The translations under genes and the position numbers were made by a program. This document shows positions 21,909 to 35,500 of a DNA stretch of 64,000 bases, piece after piece. The notes below the pieces were generated by a model. It worked only from the letters and a program-made list of their open reading frames with translations, was not told the DNA's origin and did no database searches. Within the stretch, counting starts at the first letter, position 1. Each line of letters opens with the position of its first letter. Origin of the DNA: Batillaria attramentaria (Eukaryota > Mollusca > Gastropoda > Batillariidae); the NCBI GenBank assembly GCA_018292915.2, contig JACVVK020000439.1, positions 258,501 through 322,500 on the forward strand. Direction: 5' to 3'.

Positions 21909-22950
21909 AAGACTTTCAGTTTAGGTCGGCCACCTCAGTTTCCGCTGACGGACTGTCAAAATGACTACACACTCTTCAGGTATCGTCTGGCACGGACGGG
22001 TCAAACTGTGCCCATATTATGTTCATATTTTCAATACTCTCCTGCGCATGGCGAATCGTTGTTGCTGATGATGTGGATGATTACGGCGTTTACATGACTG
22101 TAGCTTCTGGTAACACTTCTCACACATTGCTGGCGCATCTTACCCTCCTCATCATTACTACATATACTGTAAAAGCGAGAAAGATCATCATGGGCATAGT
22201 CAACACAAAGGTGAAGTCTGTGAGTGTTTTTGTCTTTGATCTGCCGAAACAGGCAGTGTGGCAGCGAGAATTACAAGGAAGACCCAGTTTCATGCGATGC
22301 CAGACTGATGTGTGCTGGAATTCCGCACCACGTGCCCTAGTCAGATCTAGGTCAGGGGTGCGTCCGCGCTGAACCGAAAGGAAGCGATTACTGTGACACT
22401 ATTCTGCCGTGAGAATGAGAAGAGCGAATAACGGCACGAGAATACGTGGAAACCATTTGACTGAGTACAAAGTAACATGATTATACAATCAGCTTTACTG
22501 AAGTAGCTGCAGTGAGGCCGGTGTACAACATGGCCAGTCAGTGCTGTGGCAACCTATACTGACTAGTAAGACGTGTGTAATGTGAACAGGCATGGGTTTA
22601 TTTCACTGAGTTTGTTGTTGTTGGTTTTCCAAAGGATATCTGATAATTCAGATAAAAATATAACCAGTTGATCTGATGTATGATGAATAATCTGGTGGCT
22701 ATTTCGTCAAATTGTCAGACAGAGGTAATTATTAGCATGTCTAAGGTTCATCACTGATTGCCCCTTTTGGGATGAGTCCGTCCACATGGTCGACATATCG
22801 TATTCGTGCACGTGCCAAATACACAATGTGTTCGAACACTAGATACAGGAAACCAGTCAAGTTAGACGCTTTTCACACATAAGCAGTACACACTCGTTAT
22901 CAGTAGCGTCTACTGACAACAACAACACCAAAACACAAACGCGCAGTTGT
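21909..22950. other. No gene seen
   Basis: A fragment at about 22414-22470 matches the end of the dispersed repeat at 4220-4270. No exon was recognised. Confidence 0.35.
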
Positions 22951-23351
22951 TAGGAAAATATGTTTATTGATGTGTATACAGTTTGCACATTTTAAACCAG
23001 TCTTGTGCATAAAGGATTCCCTCAAAACTGATGCCGCTAAAGGTGGTAAACATTGCACAAGCCTGCGACTCAAGCAGTTGTTACGCTTGCTCATACGTTG
23101 ATGGGTGTCGTTAACGTGTACATAAGCTTATATTGGATTCTGCAGCAGCTGCTGGCTTCAACCACTGACTCCATCTGAGTTGTCTTTGCATTGGACACGC
23201 TTCAAAACCTTGCAATTTTGATCTAAGCATTCCCTGTAAGTGTTAACAGTAATGATTTCTGTGAAAACTATACTCAGAATGCGTTCTTTTCCAATATCGA
23301 CACAAGACAAAGACTGTCGTTTCCACATGATGTTTGCAAACACCCTGCACA

Positions 23352-23357
23352 TTTATT
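23352..23357 (-). promoter_or_regulatory. Poly(A) signal of the large minus-strand gene
   Basis: AATAAA on the minus strand, about 25 bases after the stop codon at 23384-23382. Another AATAAA at 22964-22969 could give a longer 3' UTR. Confidence 0.5.
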
Positions 23358-23381
23358 GAAAAATCTGTTTGGTTATCTGGA

Positions 23382-23476
23382 TTAGGGTTTTCGGTAAAAT
23401 CCGGCATTCCTCGGGCTGTCCGAGTCATCATCGGAAGATTCCGACTTGGCATCATCGTCCACTTTCGTGCTCGACT

Positions 23477-23547
<71 letters not shown>

Positions 23548-23628
23548 AATCAGTTTCCAGTGCAGAATGCTTTGTACCAATTTGTTCGCACTATGTGTGT
23601 GTGTGCCAGTGTCGGCCGGTGTGTGTGC

Positions 23629-23687
<59 letters not shown>

Positions 23688-26600
23688 TCATTTGACGTTG
23701 TTTTATATGTCTTGAATCCTTTATATCTTTGCATTGATACCACAAAAAAAATCATTTCAGGATGGAAAAGAAATACTGAAAATATTCCGGAATACCTTTG
23801 TTTCGTCATCAGCATCATCATCATCATCACCATCATCATCCTCGAACGACGAAGAGCGAGAATCTTCATCGTCATCTTCATCGTCATCATCCTTCATCGC
23901 GTTGCCGTCTTTCTTCCTCCTTTTCTTTCCGGTAGGGGAACTGACCGAGGACTGGGATCTGGAGGCGAAAGAATCCGAGTCCCCGTCCAGGTTTCCGGTC
24001 CGATTATGATGCCAATGGTTGTTGGGGCGTTTCCGGATTCCCTTGCTCGTGCTTGGCTCGTCTGTAGAACCGTGACAGTTGAGGGTTTGAAAATGAAAAT
24101 GTGACTGTTTACCGGAAGCATCAGACACATCGCTAGAAACACCAACGAGCAAAATACAGATGTTGTCGTTACCACAAGCGGCAGCAAGTACGACAGTAAC
24201 GCACTTATGTATGTAAAAGAAAAAAAAAAACATGTTCATGAACTAACTACTGTTGGAGAAAAGGAGCCAATGAAGAGAGGATGCTCGACAAAAACAAAAA
24301 ACAAAAGTCTGAGGCATCCTGCATGCAACTGAGGCTTAAAAAAGACAAACAGATGAACTATTGTGCCTGTTGGTATCCTCTGCGAACTGAATTCGTGTCA
24401 CTGAGTACTTCGGTATAGAGCCCTCAGGCTGTCCGACTGATAATTTACTATTCCTGATTTTTGTACCACACAAATTCTACCGAATCCATCCCCAACCCAA
24501 ACCATAAGCCTCAGTAAACCCCACTCATTCCAACTGTTAACCCCATTCAGCCTGGCCGGGTTCAGTAACTGAAATCGGACTCTAAATCTCATTTTGGGAC
24601 CGCCTGTAGTGTAGCCTCAGATCCTAGTGGAGTTTTCGGTGTCAGCTCCGGCAAATAAGAGAACCGACGCCTCATAACCCACGTGGACTTTGTTTCATCC
24701 TAATGGTGGCTTTAACCTTTTTCTTTCAGGTGCTCTACGAACATGCTAAGCCGAACGCACATCCAATCCACATGCACCATAAACGACCCCACCCATTCAC
24801 TGCCGGCCGGGTAGCTATAGGGGACCGACTGACCACGTGACTGACGCCGTCCTTACCATCATTGGCAGTAGAGTCGTGTACCGACTGACTCTCAGCGAGA
24901 CCAACCCGCACTGTCCCGGAAGTGACGTCATCGTGGACGGTGCGCGTGTCTGAGTCACGTGAACTATCGTAATGATGTCTGTGATCGTGCCGGTGTCTGT
25001 GGCGCCGCCAGAGTGGACCGTTGGTTATCTCTCTTAGAATACTGAAAACAACGTCAACATCAGCGTAAGGGAACTGGATGTAATGCTGGCGACCGTGGTG
25101 TATTTTCTTATACTTATTAGCCGAGCAGGTCCGTGGGCCGCTGGGCCGGCGTTCAGTCAACGCTGGAGGAGTTCGAATCCCGCCTGGAGTCTAAATTTCA
25201 AGTTTGTGTAAGTTGGTTTTTTTTGTTTTTGTTTTGTTTTTTTGTTTCATGGCGCTATCTTTGCTATAACCCTTAACCTACGTGGTGAAAAGGACGTTAA
25301 CGCACAGTCCCCAATCAGTCAGACTGTATTTAGAAACTTCGCTGTTGAAGCTGGTGCGAGATTTCTCTGGTACCTGGCAGTTTCCATTGAGGTCAAACAA
25401 TAGCGTTGTTGTTGTATAAGTTGTAAGATCATTACTGACTCAGGATGTCTTGTCCTCACTCACACCAAGACAGTGGCCGGGACTGTTCGCCAGCAACAAA
25501 CAGCAACTACAAGCAGCAACATTGGTTTTCTGTTTCAGGCTATTTCAATGTAGGCCTCTTTTACAAAACTGCTCACCTTTATGTTATTCCACCCGCCGAT
25601 ATGACCGGGTGAGAGTGATTATTTAAGAAAGGACTGCATGTCCAGTGAACGTCTGTCCGAGTACATACATGTACAAAAGTGTGATTGCAGACCTGATCTG
25701 CCCAGGGGCAGAAACTCAGGCGACTGTGACTGGAGTTACCGTACCTGACTGATGACATGGAGGACATGTAGTCCAACATGTCGTCTGGTTTCTTGCGCCC
25801 CACTGACCGGGCCTTCTGTACCAGCATCGAGTGCTGTTCTGTAACAGTCACACACAAACACTTGTCCTTGACTACGGTAAACAACAGTCTTCCATCCGCC
25901 TGAAACCGTGTGAGAGAAAGACAAGTACCAGGCCCAACTTGCAGGATAAATAACAGTATCGTAAAGTTACTCTGCCTTTTTCTGCCCAAACGACTTTTGT
26001 TTTCTTTCTTTCTTTCTTTCTTTTTCATGAGTTTGAAAACTTGTCTGGATTAAGAATTATCATCTTCAGCGCTTTCGCTTTTTTTTTTCCCCCCCTCTCC
26101 ACACACTCTGAACAGATCCGTCATTTATCGAAATTATGATTTTATCTATTTCTTTTATTTACGAATTGATGTATACAGCCATACAAATATAATCTAAGTA
26201 CCTTGCAGGTCGAGACGTTTATGCTGGAAGCGGACGGCAGCTCGAAACAACAGCTCCTCACGTGACCTCATGTAACACATCTGACGTAACACCAGGCGGG
26301 CCTTCTTGTAGAGCAACTCCTGATACACCAACAACATGCATCACGTCCACTGTCTATAGTGTCTAAGGCATATTTTCTCACGTCACTCATTGCGTTCAGG
26401 TTCTTTCAATTTCTGTCAAAACGCAGTCTGGTAACGTTAGACGTCATGGGAAAAAAAATAGCAACGATCAGGCTGGAGAATTGCTGAAGACAAAAAGACT
26501 GACACCTAGGTCGGGGGGCAGAGGCAGCGCCCTGATGGGGGACAATGGAGGCAATGGCCCCATTTAGAAAACGAATTTTAGCATTTTTAAAGGTGTTTAG

Positions 26601-29600
26601 TAGCATCTTTTGGCATCCAAAAGTAAAATACTGCCATGGTACTGATATGCAAAACTGAAGTGAGACCGTCCCATATGGCATTACGTGTATCATGAGACAT
26701 TACTATGTGTGCAACCGCCGGTTTCCCCCTTCCTTTTCTTGGGCTGAAACTTCGAGTTTTTATTTGGCTGAAAAGTTCGAAATGACTGAAAATTCCCCAG
26801 CCTGACTATGATCGGTATATACAACGAAAGAATGGCGCTTACGTCAGTGAGGCTATAGAGGGACTGTTTGAAGGATGAAGACAGTGAAGGGAAGACTGGG
26901 AGTTGGACAGACGAGCAGAAGGATTAGTTGAGACCTTCAGAAGAACTATGTCAGTTACATCACCTGCTGGCGTCTTGTTCTCTGACGTTCACGGTAGTGG
27001 TCAGACAGGCGCCGGCGCTCGTACGGAGAGCTGTGCGTCGAGTCTTCTGATCGGCGCACATCACGGTTGTCGTCTCCCCTGGTCTTATGCTGACTGGATC
27101 TGTTGGTGGTTTGCTCAAATGAACTCGATTCATTGCCCAGCATTTCTCTCTTTGTCGGGTCAACGCCCGAGAAGGCACTGACAGCGATTGGTTTTGCAAG
27201 GGGTGAGTTGGCGTTCCTGCTAATGTCTTGTCTCCGGCATGTCTTCGTGGGACTATTGTTTTGTGAAGTGAAAGGTCGGGGCGTGTTTCTCTGGGACGAA
27301 CTGACAAAGCTGTGCCACTTGGTGTGCATGGAGAAGACAGGTAAAGTGGGGGAATTTGAATTATCACCTGACTGATTCCCACCGTCATTGGGTGAGTTCT
27401 GTTGCGGTTGTGGACTTTGAGGTTTCCATGTGTGATCGTCAAGGACCGGGCTGTTGTACACTCTGTGCTCAACGTTTTTGCTGGCCAATCGAAAGGAAGT
27501 TCTGGAACGCGAGTCAATGTTGTTGGAACAGTTATGCATCAAGGCGCTGGTGTTTGTGATGCCAGACAACGCATGTACACCTCCCGCCTCGTCCAGCAGT
27601 CTTCTGGCGGTTGGGGGAGAATGCACGAGTGGGTTGAGATCCTCTTTATCGGCCAACTCGCTGTCGCTATTTCCAAACAACAGCCTCTCTACTTCACTGT
27701 CAGGATCAGAAGTACAAGCGATGCTTTCTTTCTTTTTGAAAAAACCTGAGTTGGCTTCGGCGAATCCTACACGACGTTGTAAGGAAGTGAACTCTGTCCG
27801 AGTGGCGCCTGGTGAGGCGCTGCTGGGGAAACTGTCGCTTGAGATGGATGTGGGTAAGTACACGCCATCAAAGGCAGCATTCGTCCTCTCCTGACTGGAC
27901 GCGTCCGACTGTACGTCATTGTGAGACCTGGTGCCACTGTTGCTGCAATACTGTCGCCTGGCGCATGCTGAGCGTGTGCACTTGCTGGCCACGTCACTAG
28001 ACCATGAAGGTGACCTGCTGCGCCTCACTCGACACCGCCTGTCATCGTGTACTGGACTGCGGCTCCGGTCCCTGCTGCTGACGCTCGGTGCGGGAAAGTC
28101 GGCATCATAGGCACTGCCTCGCTTTCCAGGCCTCTTCAAAATGGTGGGTGAAGCTTTCTTTTTAGCAATGGAGAGGTGTGACACGTTGTCCCTCCTGGCG
28201 ACGTGACGAACGCCGCGCTTCAAGGTCGTATCCTCCTGTTCCCCCTCCTCCATCTCGTCCGAACTCAGCTCGCTAATGGGCGTGCAAATCCTACTCTCCG
28301 CTTCATTGCCTTTATCGGGGGTAGTGGAGCACTCTGACATGACCTCCCTAACGCCATCCTTCTCTGACGGTAAGTAGATGGGCGGGTTGTCCAGGTTCCC
28401 TTCCCAGGGCATGAAAGGACAGCTGCTGGTCATGTTTTGGATGGCCGTTATCTTGGCCAGCTGAAGGTTCTGCTCCAGTTCCAGGCTAGAGGCGGTTCTG
28501 GCCAGGGCAGGCTCGAACTGCTCGCCGTCTGTCTCGTGCTTTTGACGAGGATCACCAGAAGATGAACGACGTGGACGAGCCCCATCGTGGGGAGGGAATT
28601 CCTGTAGCCTGGTCTTTTGCCATGCGGCACGTAGAGGACGAGCCTCCTGGACAATGTCCGAGCACCGTCCGGGGGAGAATTTTCTCGGCATCATGACATA
28701 CGTTGGGATCTCCTGGACACGATCGAGGTCCTGATCCAATTTGTCGTGTAAAGTCCTTGTAGGAGAGGTTTGAAATAGCTGACGCTTGCACTTGACCAGT
28801 TGGTGGCCAACCTCTTCAGTATTTTCTGGGAGTCCAGCATCACGTCTGATCCCTGTAGCGTGAGCTGGTTGATTCTTGTGGTGCTTGACAAGTCCGGTAT
28901 CGACGATTGATCGTTCGTTCACGGCGTTTTCTTCATTGGCTAGTTCCAGTAGTATCGGTAGGCGTGCTGCTCGCCTTGGAGACACGCTGTTCTCTGTCTG
29001 CTGCGCGACCTGGCATCCCACGTCACGATGCGTACGCCACCTGCCGCCGCCATGTTGTGGGGGAGGTGAGAAGACCGGACACGTGGACTTATTACTCTGA
29101 ATGAATGCTATCAGAGAGGTCCATGAGGAGCACGGCTTGCTGACATGTCCCGGGCTGCTCGAGCGTGGCCTCTTAACCCACTTGGCGACTTCCTTGACCT
29201 CATCTTCTTCTTGTTTGTGTGTGGTTAAATGGTGGGTGTTGTGCACAGCTCGGCCATGGTTCTGGTGCCTTTCTGTCTTGGCTCCTGGTGCAGGCAGGCC
29301 GGGTCCCTGCAACACAATACCAGTTTGTGAGCACGTGGCGATGTCTGCAGAACGTTCGCTATCAGGCCTCAAAGCCGAGCTGTCCTTATTATTACATGCA
29401 GCAGGAACGCGGCCAGCGCCAACGCGTGATGGTGAACTAGTCTGAGAGCCGTCCTCGCCCTCTTCAAGTCTGGCCTCCATGACGGCAAACACGCGAGAAC
29501 AAGGCGAGAGTGATGACTGATGGACTGAAGGAGGAATGAGTTCCTCTGACGTGTCTGTTTGAAAGTGACTGGACCCTGTGGTGAAGTTTATGCCCGACAA

Positions 29601-30821
29601 GGACAGAGAGCACCTGGACACGGAGCCGGACGATCCCTCGCTACAGTCGTCACGGTTATCAGCGGGTTCGGAGGCCGTGATGCCGACTGACGTGAGACTG
29701 CTGATAACATCTACCACGTAACCTCCACTTGGAGACCGGCACACCTGACTCAGCATCAAGTCCGTCACGCCACGACGATGATAACGAAAACTGCACAAGG
29801 CCGCCATGTTGTCCGTGACCCAGGCCTGACCCTGACCTTCTTCCAGCACACAATCCTTACATGTGTTTGTGTTGGTGTCACTCACGACATTCTCTTTCTC
29901 TTGACCTGCGTATTCTCCACCTACTGGAAAGCTGCTGGCTGGGTCATGACCCATACTGCATCCGGGGTTAGTCTGATGTGGGGTTTCTGTGTTCACATTG
30001 CAGGTGAACAAGTTTTCAATGCTGCAGTACGTAGTAACAGCGCGAACAGGGAACTTGGATTCAGCACTATAATGCTCTCGGCTTCTTACTGTTTCGGTTT
30101 CACTACGACCAGGAGCAGTTTCGTGAACTTTTTCTTTCGTGTCTGCCTCTCTGAGCGTAGAGCTGATCTTATTCAGAACTTCGTTGGCGGTGCCTACAGT
30201 CTGATTCCTAAACGCCGAGTCGGATCCGTTGCTTTGATTAGAATTCATTTGTAAGGACGTTGCCGACCCGCCGAGAGAGGCAAGGCTTTCGGCGAAGCAC
30301 GATGAGTTGATGTGTGGGAGTCTCTCCCGCTCCTGGTGCTGACCTCTTTCATCTTGTCCAGCTTTTTGCCGAGATCCACGCTCAGTGTGACAACTGTCAG
30401 CCTCAAATGTCTGGTTCGGGGTGATGCGTGGATCCTTGAGCCTCCATGGATGATCTCCACTGAGTTTGTTTTCGCTGTTACACAGCCTGAGTATGTCCTG
30501 GTGCAGAGCATCCAGGTCCTCGTTCTCGTCAGCCTGCGCCGAGCCGAGTGCTGCAACCTCCTCTTGTTCCGGGATCGGGTACAGTCTGTGATCCACACGC
30601 TCGCTCTTCCCACTGAGCCATTCAGTCCTGATCGAGTTTGTCGCCCACTTGCTTCTGTTCGTGTCAGTGATACATGAGGTCACCAGTGCCTCGTTGCACG
30701 ACAGAACACCCCTTCTTCTCCTGCTAATTAGGTAACTATCTTTGTGGAAACCGAATTCGGGGTCGCCATTTTGCGTGGCGTCAGTGTCTTCAGAAACAAA
30801 TGGGTTGTTGAACAAAGACAT
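23382..30821 (-). CDS. Large, mostly disordered Ser-rich protein (six exons), unidentified
   Basis: Exons on the minus strand: 30821-26964, 26319-26202, 25937-25745, 25041-24857, 24061-23796 and 23477-23382, ending in TAA. Every junction is GT-AG and all phases agree (0, 1, 2, 1, 0), giving about 1,571 residues. The first exon is 3.9 kb, low in hydrophobic residues and rich in Ser, Thr and charged residues. It contains RRVGFAE near residue 1,016, a form of the RVxF protein phosphatase 1 docking motif. Exons 2 and 3 encode the only part that looks folded (helical segment YKKARLVLRQMCYMRSREEL, then DGRLLFTVVKDKCLCVTVTE). Exon 5 encodes a basic patch (GKKRRKK) and a long Asp/Glu run, suggesting nuclear location. 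The frame is open above this ATG to codon GTG at 30854 and then a stop, so an upstream exon is possible. I do not recognise the family. Confidence 0.8.
23480..23546. repeat. (CA)n microsatellite abutting a 3' splice site
   Basis: On the minus strand it reads (TG)n and runs directly into the acceptor TAG of the last exon of the large minus-strand gene (exon start 23477). Confidence 0.95.
23595..23686. repeat. (GT)n followed by (GA)n microsatellite
   Basis: Imperfect GT tract to about 23666, then a pure GA tract, in the same intron as the CA tract at 23480-23546. Confidence 0.9.
25112..25320 (+). mobile_element. tRNA-derived SINE in an intron
   Basis: A head with B box (GAGTTCGAATCCCG near 25167-25180), a T-rich stretch, then the tail ACGTGGTGAAAAGGACGTTAA shared with the SINEs at 42246 and 13672. 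It lies antisense in the intron between exons 3 and 4 of the large minus-strand gene. Confidence 0.65.
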
Positions 30822-30854
30822 GTATAAGGATTCAGCTTCGTTATTATTGAACAC

Positions 30855-31081
30855 TAGACTGGACTTCGCTTAGCTAGTATTGTCGATATGAGATGGTGTT
30901 TTGAAGTAGAGGAAACTTTTTGCTGATCGGTTTGGGAGAGACGCAGAATGCTAGATCAGAAACCTCAAGGTGTGTACCAACTGCTATAACTAAGATGGAA
31001 ATCGGATGAATGAAGTTGAAGCTATGGTATGCCGCTAGACCTGAAAAAGAAAACGATCGTAAAACGGTTCATTTTGCAGAA

Positions 31082-31129
<48 letters not shown>

Positions 31130-32184
31130 GAGGCGAAGAATTTACTGATTTCACGAATCGTCCATCTCTACCAGAAGATAGTTATTCGTACAGTTTCTTG
31201 CTTTTTCAAACTTTACTCTATACAGCGGGTACACACCGTGGTTACGGCGTACAAAATATTGCCAATATATAGGCCTGAACACTCTACATATAAGATTATT
31301 AACTAAACAGCGTAGTCAGTTTCATCTAATTCTTTCGACAGACTAAGTCTTGCAGATGGCTCTCTTCGACTAGGGAGATTCTCGACAATAATCAATAAGC
31401 CACTGCACTCATACATCTTACTACTGGAAAACGCATTCAGACAAGAAAGGATTGCATGTCTGTATACGAACCAGCAAAGTTAGACTCCCGGTGGAGTTTG
31501 GAGGGAGTTGAGAACTGAGCCAGCCAGCCAAGCCGGAGATGTTCGCAGGGCTTTTTCGGCACCAGACGGAAATCACAACAAACTTCTTTTTTTGTTCAAG
31601 ATGGCGTCACACATGGGACGTCAATTTTCATGCTAACGTCACTAGTAGAATGAGTCATCGCGGAGACAATGAATTGCCGTCCCAATGAACACCCGGTGGC
31701 TCACGGGTATTACGCCTGGTCGTATCATTCTCTTTAGATTTCCTGAACAGTCATATTCTGTCAACTGACGCCATTTCAACTCCTTTATAAACAATACGTT
31801 TCTGTGCTTAAAAAAAAAAAAAAAGTTTCAAGGCTGGTTTTGTACATCATTTCTTTATAATTGTGTTGACCGTTTTGCAGTTTCAAGGAACAGAAGTCGT
31901 GTGCATTCTAGTCTTCCAACCTCTTGATTCTGCACTATGTGTGAAAAACATTTAGCACTAAGTTTGAATATGTGCAACAGTTACGGAATCTGAAAAAACA
32001 ATTGAGAAGTGCCACCTCTTAGGTCTAAAGCAGTACTGATGATCAAAGCATGTCAATCGCCAGCACAAAGTGAACGGACACCACTGGTCATTATCACATG
32101 TATACAAAAAGTACCTCCTGCATCCCATCACACACATGCACACTCCAATGAAACAAAAAGATGATGATTATACATAGATGTCAT
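30855..32184. other. Intergenic region; (GT)n at 31085-31128
   Basis: Between the 5' end of the large minus-strand gene and the 3' end of the FUS-like gene. It should contain the promoter of the former, but no clear core element is visible. A GT microsatellite is the only repeat noted. Confidence 0.5.
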
Positions 32185-32190
32185 TTTATT
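32185..32190 (-). promoter_or_regulatory. Poly(A) signal of the FUS-like gene
   Basis: AATAAA on the minus strand about 350 bases beyond the stop codon at 32544-32542. Confidence 0.5.
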
Positions 32191-32541
32191 CATACAATAT
32201 CAACTGACATGAAAACATTGTGAAATGAGCAGTAATGCAACAAGATGCAGCAGATGAATTGAATGATAGGATGATCCAACGTAAAATTGCAGCTAACATG
32301 GATGTGGTCCATCATGACGACAATCTAAAATGTACACTATACGCTAAATGAAGATTAAAAAAAAAAAAAAACATTGGGAGGACATCGAGATGAAACACAG
32401 TGAGGCGTCTGATGGGGACTGACTAAAGATTGTGAAAACATGGTGCTGTACACGACATCCCTTTTCACCGAAGATGCCAAGTGTTTACTTGGGGCAGAGC
32501 AAAAATCTACCATGAATGCTGCCGCTGACGAATACGTCCCC

Positions 32542-35500
32542 CTAATATGGCTTGGGTCTCCTGTCGCCACGGTCCCTGAAATTATACCACACAATTTATA
32601 TGTATTATGATGATGACTGATTTGGAAACAGTCCACAGCACTTACAAAACTTATCTATAAAGACTTTATTCATACCCATTCATACCCGTCGCTAAACAAT
32701 GATGAACAAAAATTAAAATAAATCTTGAAAAAGAAATGGATCTCTTAAAACAAGCACACAAAATGAAGTATGTTATTTATCAGGTTCAAAACGGTGCAAG
32801 CAACTGTAGTACCAGTCACACACTGTGGTACACACTCACCGGCCAAAGTCACGGCCACCACCGCGATCACCACCACGCCCCCGGGGTCCACCACGCCCTC
32901 CTCCGAAGCCGCCACCTCGGTCACCACCAAAGCCACCTCTGCCTCCTCTGTCGCCGCCAAATCCGCCGCGGCCTCCTCGACCTCCGCCGAAGCCACCTCG
33001 GTCTCCCCCACGACCTCCATAACCACCACCGCGATCACCACCACGGCCTCCACCAAAACCGCCGCGGCCACCACCAAAACCGCCACCACCACCACGTCTT
33101 CCTGCAAGCAGACAGAGAAGGGTGGTAACTTAATGTGGTAAGTTAATGTTGCTTGACATTCACACCTAGCAACAGATATAAAAATCTCTTCACAAGTAAC
33201 GGAATGTTTCCACACCAACCAATAAAGAATCTGTCCACTAAGTGAACTAGTCACACAAAATAGGGAGGAAAGAAATAATTCATGTCGCACCTCCCATGTC
33301 ACCACCACCGGCTCCTTCCGGGCGGGGAGAGTTACACAGGTTACACTCGTTGCGCCATCTGAAGTTGGTGTTGCCGCAGTCACTGAAACACACACCATAT
33401 TAGGACTGAACAACCATAAATAGTACACCTAACATCCAAGCCTCATCATCATCTTATATAGTATTCTTTATCAATACCTAGAATGGAAAACTGCAAAATC
33501 ACTATTCCCTCAATCTTCTGAAAGTGGTCCATCCTGCAGACCTACTCCAAACACAAGCTATAGTCACAAAAAAAAAAAAAAAAAAAAAAAGAAGAAGAAA
33601 AAAAGCCTCAATCAGTTGTGTCCCTCCTATTTTGACCAGGATCATTATCAATCAAAAACATCCTGATTTCCCAGTACAGCAAATCACCACATGCCCATCC
33701 TAATGAAACATTCTCCTGCATGAATTTCGTTCCAGAACATGATCATAACCTCCTGACCAACGCCATGTTATACAGGTACTCACGGGTTGGAACAAGTCCA
33801 GTCGCCATCACGACTCTGTCCACCCCCACCGCCGCCGCCGCCCCCGCCTCCCATACCACCACCGCCGCCGCCACGACCACCACCACCACCACCACCAAAA
33901 CCCCCACCGCCACGACCACCGCGGTCCCCACGTGGACCACCTGAAAGCAAAATTACAAGTGTACAGCATGTCCAGAGATATTGGGATTATGCTAGAAATT
34001 GAGATGGAGGCAAAGTGCTGATCTTATCCAAGGCTTTTCCCACTCATTTGATGTTGAACGGCAGTTGGTAGCCTCTGTTAGAAAGTATAACCCAGGTCTT
34101 GCTGAATTCAATTGTCTTATGCTCCAAAAGTCATAGTGGTAATATTCCGTGCTCAACACTACCAGGGTTAAATATGACCTACAATAATTAGCAGTATCAC
34201 TGCCGAAAGCCAAGTCTAAAACTTACAATCAAAATTGTTTTAAAATCAAACTGAACACATGGCCAACAAACTCACCTCTGCCACGTCCGCGCCCAAAGCT
34301 GGAGGCTGGTCGCTGTGCCAGCTCTACCTTGATGTTCCTGCCGTTGAAATCTTTGCCTGCAAACAAAGCAATAGCCACACAAATAATGAAACCCAATACA
34401 GAACCCCCCCTCCCCCCCCCCCCTTCAAACATTGTAAACAGAAATACACAGCCACATTATAAGCAGTTTGCAAGTGAATTTGAACTTGATTCAAGTTTCC
34501 TCAGATTTCTGACAAAAAGGTGATTCTGACTGAGTGTCTCAGGATGTGTGGATGGACGCCCTTTTTCTAAAGCAGTTATTCCCTGAAGATACAGCCCTCC
34601 TGACAAACTACTCGCTGAAGCTATTGATTGAGTGTGAATGACTTGGTGATTGGAAGCGAGACTGTGGAGCGTGTGAGTGAATATAAATACCTGGGAACCA
34701 TCATTGATGATAAATTGAATTTTGAGTCAAACACTACAGCTATTGTTAAGAAATGTAACCAACGACTGTTTTGTATGTACAGACTACGCTCTTTTCAAGT
34801 TAGCTCTGAAACTCTGCAGATCTTTTATCGCAGTTTTATTGAATCTGTTCTGACTTTCTCTTTTCTGTGCTGGTTTGGCACTCTGACTGTAAAAAACAAA
34901 AGTAAGCTGAACTGCATTGTCAATAGAGGCAGCAAGGTTGTGGGTGAAAGGCAAGCAAGTCTGAGTGTGTTGTATGAGAAAAGAATGGTGAGAAAAGGTT
35001 TTAGTATTATGAATGATTCTGGCCACATTTTATCTCAGTATTATCAGAAATTACCATCAGGCCGACGGCTTAGAGCCTTTACTGCCAAGAAACTCAAAAC
35101 AATGAATAGCTTTGTACCAATGTCTATTAGGCTAATGAATAAGCAGATGTAGGGTTGTGTGGTAGGCTTGTTGATGCTGATGTGATATTTCTTAAATTCT
35201 AATTAGACGTGTTGTTTCTTGCTGGGTGTCAGCTGGCGTTGACTGTGATAGAGTTATGTGCACCTCTGCTGTTGTGCTGCTGATGTGAAATGATGTGGGT
35301 GTAGTGTTGTAATTTATTCATAGTACTGCAACGTTGTGATAGATTTTCAGGTACGAGTGTACGAACATGTAAATAGGTGGAATGAGTGTGCATGGCCGTA
35401 TGAGTGAGTGTTTGGCATGTTTTATGTTTTTATGAGAGACCACAAAACAATGTTCCTTTTTTGGAAATTTAATAAATGTCTTGTCTTATGTCTTATTTTC

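Noticed and set aside
23369..23745. Frames of His/Thr or Cys/Val repeats over CA/GT tracts here and at 5114, 16164, 50549 and 61986
   Set aside because: Translations of dinucleotide microsatellites.
25736..25924. Alternative frame of exon 3 of the large minus-strand gene using the AG just before GCGGATGG
   Set aside because: Given the phase 1 end of exon 2, the acceptor at 25938 (GCAAG|TTGGG) keeps the hydrophobic-patterned frame and leads in phase into exon 4; the other choice gives a frame that stops at the donor.
32745..33428. Long Val/Ala-rich minus frame and Pro/Thr-rich plus frames over the FUS-like RGG exons
   Set aside because: They are other frames and the antisense of the GGN-repeat coding exons 12-14, whose phases fit the FUS-like protein exactly.
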